NCBI GenBank assembly: GCA_012932295.1
Contig: JAAONU010000010.1
Span: 24,178,977-24,242,976 of the forward strand
Length of the DNA: 64,000 nt
From: Cyclina sinensis
Lineage: Eukaryota; Mollusca; Bivalvia; Venerida; Veneridae
Direction: 5' to 3'
In this document: piece after piece, positions 1 through 10,300 of the stretch
Position numbering within the stretch: the stretch's first letter is position 1
Layout: each line of letters opens with the position of its first letter
Program-made: the position numbers and the translations under genes
The notes under the pieces: model-generated
The model's input: only the letters and a program-made list of their open reading frames with translations
Database searches by the model: none
What the model was told of the DNA's origin: nothing

Positions 1-777
1 TCAGCATATACAGTCATGCTATCATTATTACTGTAGAAGACATCAGCATATACAGTCATGCTATCATTATTACTGTAGAAGACATCAGCATATACAGTCA
101 CATGCTGTCTATATTACTGTAGAAGACATCAGCATATACAGTCACATGCTGTCTATTTTACTGTAGAAGACATCAGCATATACAGTCATGCTATCTATAT
201 TACTGTAGAAGACATCAGCATATACAGTCACATGCTGTCTATTTTACTGTAGAAGACATCAGCATATACAGTCACATGCTGTCTATTTTACTGTAGAAGA
301 CATCAGCATATACAGTCACATGCTGTCTATATTACTGTAGAAGACATCAACATATACAGTCACATGCTATCATTATTACTGTAGAAGACATCAGCATATA
401 CAGTCATGCTATCATTATTACTGTAGAAGACATCAGCATATACAGTCATGCTATCATTATTACTGTAGAAGACATCAGCATATACAGTCACATGCTGTCT
501 ATTTTACTGTAGAAGACATCAGCATATACAGTCACATGCTGTCTATATTACTGTAGAAGACATCAACATATACAGTCACATGCTGTCTATTTTACTGTAG
601 AAGACATCAGCATATACAGTCACATGCTGTCTATATTACTGTAGGACACATCAGCATATACAGTCACATGCTGTCTATTTTACTGTAGAAGACATCAGTA
701 TATACAGTCACATGCTGTCTATATTACTATAGAAGACATCAGCATATACAGTCATGTTACCTCTAATTGTGTTGTAG
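1..777. repeat. 42-44 bp minisatellite in an intron of gene A
   Basis: About 17 head-to-tail copies of a unit containing 'catcagcatatacagtca' and 'ttactgtagaaga'. Short (42 bp, 'catgctatcattatt') and long (44 bp, 'cacatgctgtctatatt') variants alternate. The array runs from the window edge to the acceptor of the first visible exon of gene A. The last degenerate copy ends in the real acceptor 'gttgtag' followed by 'acgtcagcatta', which resembles the repeat's own 'tgtagaagacatcagcata'. Confidence 0.93.
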
Positions 778-1594
778 ACGTCAGCATTACCTAAAGGTGT
801 AGCTACACAGTCATCAACAGCCGGTTCTGTTGCTGGTATTAATGTACTGTCAGTCGGTAACCTTACAGAGGCAACACTAGGAGTGTACACATGCATTGTT
901 AGCATCAGTGGACATACTCATGAACAGACGCATTTTATTGATATTATTAAAGGTACATTAAAGATAATATTTTATTTTTGTACATCAAATTGAACAATAT
1001 ATGTATATAAGTATTGTGCTGACATATGGATTTTTGCTTAAATATTTTCTTCCTGGAAAAAATATCACTCGAAACTGTCGCAAAAAAATCACCTTTTCCA
1101 GATAAATATTTTGATTTTTGCTTCTTAGAAACACCAACAGTGACCCTTACAAAAACATCAGTAACGACTAACTTTGCACTGCAGTGTTTGAGTACAGGGT
1201 ATCCTATACCTCGTTTGGAGTGGGATTTTATACCAGCATCGGTAAGTGAATACTACCAGCAATATTCAACTATGAGATGCATTAAAATCTATTAATTTTT
1301 TCTCTACTAAAGTAAACACTCCATATTTCATAGCTGATCTGGTTTAAGTAATGCACTAAAGAAAAGATTATTGCTTGAAGTTCTCATTATTTTAAGTAAA
1401 GAATATATACGACAGTCCAATATTTATTTTAGGCTGGACACAGTGGTGTTCCATCAGGTGTACAGTACAGTTACCTCCCTTTTATGTCAACCCTCTTCGT
1501 CTTTTACTATCAACCATCGAATCACGATGGCACTTGGTATTGTAAAGCAACCAACAGTGTAGGAACAGCTCTTGGGATCGTCATTATACCATAG
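778..1594 (+). CDS. Gene A (3' part): secreted LU/Ig-type protein, last three exons
   Basis: Only the end of this gene is in the window. Exons are 778-952, 1129-1241 and 1433-1594 (stop TAG 1592-1594), with AG acceptors, GT donors and phases 0, 1, 0. The first exon encodes the second half of Ig domain 1 and ends with the strand-F pattern GVYTC. The next two encode Ig domain 2: TNFALQC, a Trp in LEWDF, and the closing motif HDGTWYCKATN. The protein stops after VIIP, right at the end of the fold, so no membrane anchor follows. Exon lengths (175, 113, 162) match the corresponding exons of the two downstream genes closely (181/184, 119/119, 162/162), which makes this a third paralogue. The LU and linker exons would lie to the left of position 1. 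The donor-like GTAAAC directly after the stop suggests an intron in the 3' UTR, as in gene C. Confidence 0.8.
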
Positions 1595-3119
1595 GTAAAC
1601 AAAGTGTGGTGCTTTGGAGGAGTAGTGGGAGACAGATAGAGCATTTTATATTCAACATTTTTGCGCGAGGACTGTTTCGAAACCAGAAAGGAGTCATATT
1701 TATTATACCCCCGCCACACACACACATGAAGTGGAACGGCGGACATATTGATTTGTATGTCTGCCTGTCTGTATGTCACAAAGTTTGTCTGAACTTATTC
1801 TCCTGGACGTGTTTCAATGGAACTTGCTAAGTTTTCTTTGTACCAAGTCTAGTTGAGCATATCGTCGCTATTTTTCGGTTCAGTGATTTTCAACCAAGTC
1901 ACGGGCATTCATTTGTCCACATTTCAACACATACTGGCACGAATCCACAACCGCTAGTAAGATTTTGACGAAACTTTACAGGAATGATCATAAGCAAGTG
2001 TAGTTACGCGTGTTATTGATGTGTTCAAGTTGGCTGACTTAGAACAGTTGTGGCCCTTGCTTTATCCAAATTTGAATACATTTATATACATTTATATCTC
2101 CATAACCGCTGAACAGATTTTGAGCAAAACTTCACGCGAATAATTTAATGCATATTTTCGTCATGTTTCCGTCGCATGATTTTAACCTAGGTTACGTCAG
2201 TTGATTCAATGAATACATTTAGGCATATCTTCATAACTGATGATGACCTGATTTTGAGGTATCTTGGCAGCAATGATTATTTGCGAGTAGTCTTCATTTT
2301 AAATCACATGTGGGGTGGGAGAGGGACTTATATTTCCCTCAAAAACAGTTTCTAGTATAGATTTAAAACTTGTTATCCAATCGATTATGATAAACAAGAT
2401 TTTACTCTGTAAACAAAGCATAAGCAGTGGGTCGTATAATGCATAAGCTTAACTAGAATTTATCAATTGCAGATGTTCTTTCTTAATATATTTGTATATT
2501 TGTAATTTGTATGTGATATTTTACTTACGACTGTATTAATGTTATCCTTATTGAATTATTTTCAGATTAAACTAACAATTATGCCCTAAAACAGTAATAT
2601 CTTTCACCAAAGGCAAACCTCCTTCTGCAGCTGAAGATATTGTTTCTAACAATTTCATTCGTTACAAATGAAGATCATAATCGATTTTAATACAGCTACG
2701 CCGGAAAAAAAATGTGAACGTTCACGTCAGACCCGGCAAAGGTAGCTGACAATGTCTTTTATATGTGCCACCAATGGTAAACTTAGTTTTCACTCACAAA
2801 CAGATTTATGTTCACATTTAACAAATACTGTCACTGTTTTGTCTCCAGCCTAGACGATGGGTTTTAAATGTTTATAGCCTGAAACACACACTCACACACA
2901 CACTCGCGCGCGCGCGATATTCAGAAACTAGGGAAAGGAAAGACTGGTTTTGTAAATCTTTAAACGCTAGATTTAATTTAAATTCTGTAAAGCTTAATAA
3001 CTACATTCTTCGATGCCAGACTTCACAGAAAAGGCCGATAGCGTCTCTATCTTTTAAGCTATTTTATCGTCGGTACTGGTTGCCCATATGACCGACGCCC
3101 CCTGAAGAGATTAGTTATT
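1595..3119. other. Intergenic, with an interspersed repeat and a microsatellite
   Basis: No coding signal. Around 1730-2340 the text ('ctgcctgtctgtatgtcacaaa', 'cgtcatgtttccgtcgcatgatttt', 'ggcccttgctttat') has the style of the degenerate interspersed repeat also seen near 33,060-33,570. A possible 3' UTR acceptor for gene A is 'ttattttcag' ending near 2566, without a nearby AATAAA. A CA/CG-rich microsatellite lies at about 2886-2918. A 36-38 bp segment at about 3008-3045 is repeated at 3335-3372, flanking the SINE that follows. Confidence 0.6.
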
Positions 3120-3328
3120 TTATGTTGTGGGGGTAGTGCAAGATACAAAAATCATCCAATTCCAGAGACACCCCTTGTTCTTTTGCATGCTCAGTGTATA
3201 GCACTGATACATGGGACTTCGGTTTAACGTCTCATCCCAAAGACTATTAGTAATGTTAGTGGAGGAATGGGGGATCGAACTCGGGACCCCTGGTTTACCA
3301 GTCCAGCTGGACCACATCCGCTCCTACA
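3120..3328 (-). mobile_element. tRNA-derived SINE-like element, minus strand
   Basis: Read on the minus strand the head near 3270-3326 begins GGAGCGGATGTGGTCCAGC and carries a pol III B-box-like 'gagttcgatcc'. The body runs left to about 3120. A direct repeat of about 37 bp ('ttcttcgatgccagactt' and following) flanks it at 3008 and 3335, which could be a long target duplication or an older local duplication. It is not a working tRNA gene: no cloverleaf closes. Confidence 0.55.
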
Positions 3329-3384
3329 TTTACCTTCTTCGATGCCAGACTTCACAGAAAAGGCCGATAGCATTGTTTGTTTTT

Positions 3385-3650
3385 GGGGTTTAACATCTAG
3401 GTTATATCTCGGCGGTCAGTCCACCTAACCGGTTTTCCTGGATAACTAACCAGTAATTACCAATTTCTCTGCAAGTGACTGACTACTGTTCCCACATGAT
3501 CTACTCTGAATCATAGGTGAGAGACAAATGAACATAAGACACAATGTCTGAGATCAATTGTCACGGAGAAATTTTGCCCTGCCCAGGGGTCGAACCAACG
3601 GCCGATGGATTACTAATCCAGTGCTCTACCTATTGAGCTAAGCGGGCGGG
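3385..3650 (-). mobile_element. tRNA-derived SINE, minus strand (same family as the one at 6243)
   Basis: On the minus strand the head (about 3576-3650) has an A-box-like 'tagctcaataggtagagc' and a B-box 'ggttcgacccc', followed by a body shared almost base for base with 6243-6496 ('cggcggtcagtccaccta', 'gcaagtgactgactac', 'cacggagaaatt'). A probable target duplication flanks it: GCCGATAGCAT at about 3362 and GCCGAAAGCAT at about 3652 (10 of 11 bases). Confidence 0.8.
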
Positions 3651-6109
3651 CTGCCGAAAGCATGGCGTGTAGCTTCTCATATATACCGCAATGGAATGGA
3701 TCTCATTGGACGAGAGCTTCTGTTTACGTACCCGTATATACCGTCAGGAAAATCCGCATATACCGTGAGGAAACGTACCCTTAAAGAGCCTCACAGTAGT
3801 TCTTTTTTCTGAATGGTTATGAAAGAATATCCACAGGCGAAACAAAATGACCGACATTGATTCACTTAGAATTTTGATGACTATTATTTCAAATGCTTGA
3901 GTTATTAAATTATTATGCAATTCATAACAATTATTTAATAAATATAGTTTATTTTTGCGTTATCTTTTTTTTACCATTGTTACGTTTATAAACCAACGAA
4001 CCTGTTCACCACTAATATTTTTTTTCGAAAATCAAGAGTCCACGCGATCCGAAACCTTCATCTGCAGTTATTCGCGAAATATACATCTAAAAACAGTACC
4101 GCTGGTAGAGATTTCAGTTGAATCCTAAAGGCATGTTTCTATCCAATTCGAATACTTGTTTATGTTCTGTTTCCAAAGCTGTTACAGAAATACGGAAAAC
4201 AATCAATTGTGGGAGAGAGGCGCCATAGGGGAATACAAATATTAATGTTCGCCACGATGGATTGGTGTCGGAATATTAGTTTTGTGAATTAAATATATCT
4301 GCAGTATTATAAATTTGTTATACAATTTTTGGTTGTGTATACGGCCTGGTATAGCCTGTATGAGCTGATAGAAACCCGAGCCTTGCAAGTATACAAGGAT
4401 ACAATACAAAGATACAAGGATACAATACCAGGGTACAAGTATACAATACAAGATACAAGTATACAATACAAGGATACAAGTATACAATACAAGGATACAC
4501 TGATACAATACAAGGATACAATACAAGGATACTCAGCAGCTCTTTGTCCCAAATAAACACATTTTGACACCATATAATGCACGTTTTATTTGTTGCGATA
4601 TTTCTTGTACTGATAATGTTGTTATATCAGTTAATGCTCGTTTATGGTCAGATGAGTTTGACACTGGGTTACCTAGACGTCTTTGTCTCAAAAGTAATTT
4701 AACCATTTCTGTCAATACATTATGATATTAATTTTGAAGTGCACACCTCACCGACCTTAACTCTGGGTTTCGGATTTATAGTTCATACTGTACTCTATCT
4801 TTGTCAATTAGAGTATCTTGTCTTTGCAGGTGATGTGTGCCTAGATGTCGACGCTTTCACTGAAGTTTTGTTGTTGTTATGCCACAATCCCAGTTACAGA
4901 AATACATGATAATCTTTTCATCTGTAGAAATGATATATTGTTTTCACCAAAGGAGTGTTGTATTTATTGTTGTTTTTCTCTTTTATGTAAGTTGTTGAAA
5001 GGGTCATTTGGTCCTTTTTAATCAGTTGTCTGTAGTCTAAATTTAGACAAAATACAGGTTGTCGCGGTATAGTACATGTATAATTTCATTCAGCAAAATC
5101 ATAACATAATGACGTTCATCCTTCGTTGCAAAAATATTTGGAATACAATTACTTAAGTCAATAGTTAGAAAGCGTACAATGCATTTTATCATGTCAATGA
5201 TAGATAGTGGATCAAATCACCTAAATTGTCTAAATGACTGAAGTTTAATGAACACATATTCTGACAATAAACTTGACATACAGAAATATAGAATTGACTG
5301 AAATAGCAGTAAACAGTTTATTCCTGTCATTTTTAAGTTGATTAAAATGATGATGAATAATGAACATATAATAAACGTATGGTTTACATATATAATTGTA
5401 TATCAAATAAGGCATTATAAAATATGCAAAACTTTATTCAGACTCTTGAAATGATATTACCGGTAAACAAACAAACAAACAAACAAACAAAAATTGGATG
5501 CAAGTTTAGCAGTTCAAAGCTTTGAATTAAGTTTGCATTTCATTAAATCCAGCACAAGACAACAGAAAATTTATTTTTTTTTTTTTCTTATAATTAATAA
5601 TTTGAACATTCACAACAAGTTATGAAAAATTCCAACGGTTTGACCGTGAAGATCTCGCTCTTTAATTAAACCTAATTAGCTGTTCTTTAATTAATTATAT
5701 GTTTAACAACCGATAAGAATGCTTTAAGTTAAACAAAATTCCGAAAGTTGTCAACTTCTTGTACCTAGTGACCGGGCTGTTTTAGCAGTGTTGTCGAAGT
5801 TCGATTCTTACTGATCCGGAAGTAGTTGTGACAACGAGTCAGTGAACTCAATTGCTAGAAATAATGACGCTGCATAATGGTGTTTAAATTTTTCTTCAAA
5901 GCTCAACACAAACCATAGACTTGTAAAGGCTGTTTTCATCGAGGCTTTAAATGATCTATAAATGTTTGGGAGAAAGATGTCATGATAAGTTTAAAATAAA
6001 TGATAAGAAAGGAAGAACTACAGATAGGTCAAATTAAACAAGGGGTTGATTAAAAAGTAGTAGGAGAAACAACCAAGTATTTATATATAGCGTGAATCCG
6101 TAAAATAAT
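3651..6109. other. Intergenic, no gene seen
   Basis: No ORF here shows protein family features or codon bias. The stretch is AT-rich, with a small tandem array at 4385-4545 (listed separately) and an (AAAC)n tract at about 5466-5490. The unseen first exon of gene B must lie between 1595 and 7385, but no start could be singled out. Confidence 0.5.
4385..4545. repeat. Short tandem repeat of 'acaaggatacaat' words
   Basis: Overlapping 10- and 24-bp periods made of 'acaaggat', 'acaagtat' and 'acaatac'. The array keeps all frames open on both strands, so the Tyr/Cys-rich ORFs over it are artefacts. Confidence 0.85.
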
Positions 6110-6720
6110 GTTGAATTTCTTCTTTTTATTCTGATTTAATAAATTTCTAATTTAATGTTGTCATTAATGTCGGATTCAGTAAATCCGTAATTAAATGTTC
6201 TTTCTAGTCGGAATTAGTGAATCCGTAATTGAGTTTGGGTTTGATTGAGGTTTTAAGGTCATATCCCGGCGGTCAGTCCACCTAACCTATGTATCCAACC
6301 AGTTTACTAACCAATTTCTCCGCAAGTGACTGACTACTCCCTCACTTACTTCAGAGGTGAGAGGCAAATGACCTACAGACGCATTGTCTGAGATCAGTTA
6401 TCACGGAGAAATTGTGCCGGCCTTGATGGGGATTGAACCGGGATCGTCAAGATTGACAATCCGATGCTCTACCGATTGAGCTAGCCGGGACGGCGATTAC
6501 GTAACTGAACTCTAATTTGTTTTTTCTTGTCGGATTTAGTGAATCCGTAATTTAACGATATTCATTTCAGTCATATTTAGTTTAATTCGTTATTAAACTC
6601 TGCTTGTTTGGTCGGATCTAGTGAATCTGTAATTCAACGCTGCTCTTTCTTGTCGGATTTAGAGATTCCTTACTTTAACACTGTTCTTTCTTGTCGGATT
6701 GGCTTTTTAGCATTCGGTCT
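6110..6720. repeat. Degenerate ~45 bp minisatellite split by a SINE
   Basis: Units of the form 'gtcggatttagtgaatccg' plus 'taatttaac' and a T-rich spacer occur at about 6110-6235 and resume at 6497-6710. The SINE at 6243-6496 sits inside one unit. Confidence 0.75.
6243..6496 (-). mobile_element. tRNA-derived SINE, minus strand
   Basis: Second copy of the SINE seen at 3385-3650. The minus-strand head has 'tagctcaatcggtagagc' (A box) and 'ggttcaatcccc' (B box), then the shared body. Flanks 'gtaattga' (about 6215) and 'gtaactga' (about 6500) look like a slightly decayed target duplication. Confidence 0.8.
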
Positions 6721-7385
6721 TCACTGGAACGTTTCTTTGCATCTAGTTGTGCATGCTAAATATTTATGAACTGGTTAATACCTTCTAAATCAACGTTCTT
6801 AGGAAGATACACGACACACACAAAAATCCGAGTCACATGCGTTTATTACATCCAAGTCATGGCAAGCTATTGCTGTATTTTTATCGAGGTGGAGATAGCA
6901 AAATAGAAATTAATAACCAAGAATTAAATAAAATATAATCTTTTATGTATCTCTTAAGTAGAACAGAAAAGAGTATCTCATTTACTACCTCCTCAATTTC
7001 AGTGGTATCGCAACTTTGAAAGGTTTATTGGACAGTTATTAGGTTGCAAAGGTACAGCCGGATGGCATTTTTATTAACCCACTATGTTAGTAAGGTAAAG
7101 CCAAGACAAACGGGCTAAAGGCAACAACACGATGTCAAGAGGTAAACTTTTTTTCTGCAGTGTGTTATATATATGCAATATATGCAAACAGTTGTTCAAA
7201 ACGAAATGATATTTCAAGAACGTTTCTAGGAGTTTTTTAATGTCTGTATAGAACATCTTTGCAATTATTTTATGTCATCACGTGTATAAAAGTGTGATTA
7301 CTTTTAGTCTCAAAATTACAGGAATAACGACGGAATGAAATAACATTGTGAAGCTTGAAATATGTGGTCATTTCCTGTATTTCAG

Positions 7386-10300
7386 GTTTATCGTGTGTGG
7401 TTCAGGTTTCGATCCTATTGTCTGGTTTGACATTAGTATCTACTCTGATATGCCTTAATTGTCCTAAAGTCGCAGACGTTCAAAATTGCCTTACAGTCAA
7501 AAAATGTGAACCGCATCAGGTTGTTTTTTTTCTTCTAAGTTGCATTGCATTTCCTTAGAAAATAACGTCATATTTGTTTTCTGTAAAAGTTATGATTGTC
7601 TATGTTATTCGAGCACCCTTTTACAATATTTAGAACCAACTCCCTTTGAATTCTAGTGAAAACCTTGTACCTCATTCTTTTACCATTCTGGGTTGTTTTA
7701 TTTTAAGTATTTCATGAGTTTGATTCTCATCTAAATGTTGCAGAAATGCTCAGCATTTCAATACCAAGATGGAGATGGGAGACTGTGGTATAGCTTGGGA
7801 TGTGCCGACACACAGGTAAAAGACATAATGTTAGTGGTATAGCTTGGAATAAGTTGACACCAAGGTAAAAGACATAATGTCAGTGGTGTAGCTTGGGATG
7901 TGTTGCACCCAGGTAAAAGACATAATGTCAGTGGTATAGCTTGGAATGTGTTGACACCAAGGTAAAAGACATCATGTCAGTGGTATAGCTTGGGATGTGT
8001 TGCACCCAGGTAAAGGACATAATGTCAGTGGTATAGCTTGGAATAAGTTGACACCAAGGTAAAAGACATCATGTCAGTGGTATAGCTTGGGATGTGTTGC
8101 ACCCAGGTAAAAGACATCATGTCAGTGGTATAGCTTGGAATGTGTTGACACCAAGGTAAAAGACATAATGTCAGTGGTATAGCTTGGAATGTGTTGACAC
8201 CAAGGTAAAAGACATAATGTCAGTGGTATAGCTTGGAATGTGTTGACACCCAGGTAAAAGACATAATGTCAGTGGTATAGCTTGGAATGTGTTGACACCA
8301 AGGTAAAAGACATAATGTCAGTGGTATAGCTTGGGATGTGTTGCACCCAGGTAAAAGACATAATGTCAGTGGTATAGCTTGGAATGTGTTGACACCAAGG
8401 TAAAAGACATCATGTCAGTGGTATAGTTTGGGATGTGTCGTCACCCAGGTAAAAGACATAATGTCAGTGGTGTAGCTTGGGATGTGTTGCACCCAGGTAA
8501 AAGACATAATGTCAGTGGTATAGCTTGGAATGTGTTGACACCAAGGTAAAAGACATCATGTCAGTGGTATAGCTTGGAATGTGTGGACACCAAGGTAAAA
8601 GACATCATGTCAGTGGTATAACTTGGGATGTGTCGACATCCAGGTAAAGTCTTAAAGTTAAGTGGTATAGCTAAGGATATATCGACAACCTGGCAAAAGT
8701 ATTTCATTCATTCATTCATTCATTCATTCATTCAATCATTCATTCATTCATTTATTGCATATTCATCTGAAATATTCTAAAAGTTTCGTTTTGTTTTGAA
8801 TAAGTATAAAAGATAAGGAAAAAACACGCATGTAATTTATTACGTAGTTACAAAGTGTTGATAAAACGCTACATTGTTTTTTCCATTTTTCATTTATGAT
8901 GTTTAGACGTGTGACCACAGTTTGCCGATGATGATTGGAAAAAGAGACCCTAATCTTTCCGATGCGATAAACCTGTCTGCCGGGACAGAAGATGAAATAG
9001 TAGACAAAGAAATACCCCTTGCTGACTCAGCTGTTTGTAGCCAGTGTTGCAATGATACAGATGGTTGTAACAAAAACCTTTGCGGAACAAGTTAATCTGT
9101 TTTCAGTTTTGATAGTTTTCCAAATTTTCATTAACATCTCAGATTTAATATGAAAAAAAAAGTCCTTAGATAAAATCCGTTCCTTGCCTTGAAATTATTT
9201 TAGATGTATACAATATGTTTTGAGGCAGTAACTAGTCAGCTTGTTTATTACGATATATGTTCTACGAGAATTACGGTGTATGTTCTACGAGAATTACGAT
9301 ATATGTTCTACGAGTATTACGATATATTTTCTACGAGAATAACGATGTATGTTCTACGAGAATTACGATATATGTTCTACAAGTATTACGATATATTTTC
9401 TACGAGAATTACGATATATGTTCTACAAGTATTACGATATTTGTTCTACGAGCATTACGATATATGTTCTACGAGTATTACGATATATGTTCTACGAGCA
9501 TTACGATATATGTTCTACGAGTATTACGATATATGTTCTACGAGCATTACGATATATGTTCTACGAGAATTACGATATATGTTCTACGAGTATTACGATA
9601 TATGTTCTACGAGTATTACGATATATGTTCTACGAATATTACGATATATGTTCTACGAGCATTACGATGTATGTTCTACAAGTATTACGATATTTGTTCT
9701 ACGAGCATTACGATATATGTTCTACAAGTATTACGATATTTGTTCTACGAGCATTACGATATATGTTCTACAAGTAGTACGATATTTGTTCTACGAGCAT
9801 TACGATATATGTTCTACGAGCATTACGATATATGTTCTACGAGTATTACTATATATTTTCTACGAGATTACAATATATGTTCTAAGAGTTTTACGATATT
9901 TGTTCTACGAGCATTACGATATATGTTCTACGAGCATTACGATATATGTTCTACGAGTATTACTATATATTTTCTACGAGTATTACGATATATGTTCTTA
10001 GAGTATTACGATATATGTTCTACGAGTATTACTATATATTTTCTACGAGATTACAATATATGTTCTAAGAGTTTTACGATATTTGTTCTACGAGCATTAC
10101 GATATATGTTCTACGAGCATTACGATATATGTTCTACGAGTATTACTATATATTTTCTACGAGTATTACGATATATGTTCTTAGAGCATTACGATATATG
10201 TTCTACGAGTAAAAAGATATATAAGCTCTAAGATATGAAAATGATTAATTAATTATACTAAGGAACACACATATGTAAAAATATATTAATATTGTTATAA

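Noticed and set aside
3576..3650. tRNA gene on the minus strand
   Set aside because: A and B boxes are present but the arms do not pair and a shared SINE body follows; the same holds for 6420-6496 and 62700-62770.
4242..4582. Overlapping Tyr/Cys-rich ORFs on both strands
   Set aside because: Short tandem repeat of 'acaaggat' words; open in many frames.
9204..10231. ORFs of 265, 324 and 142 codons on +
   Set aside because: They overlap in three frames and translate a 23-bp tandem repeat (FYEYYDICSTSITIYVL pattern); they fall in an intron of gene B.
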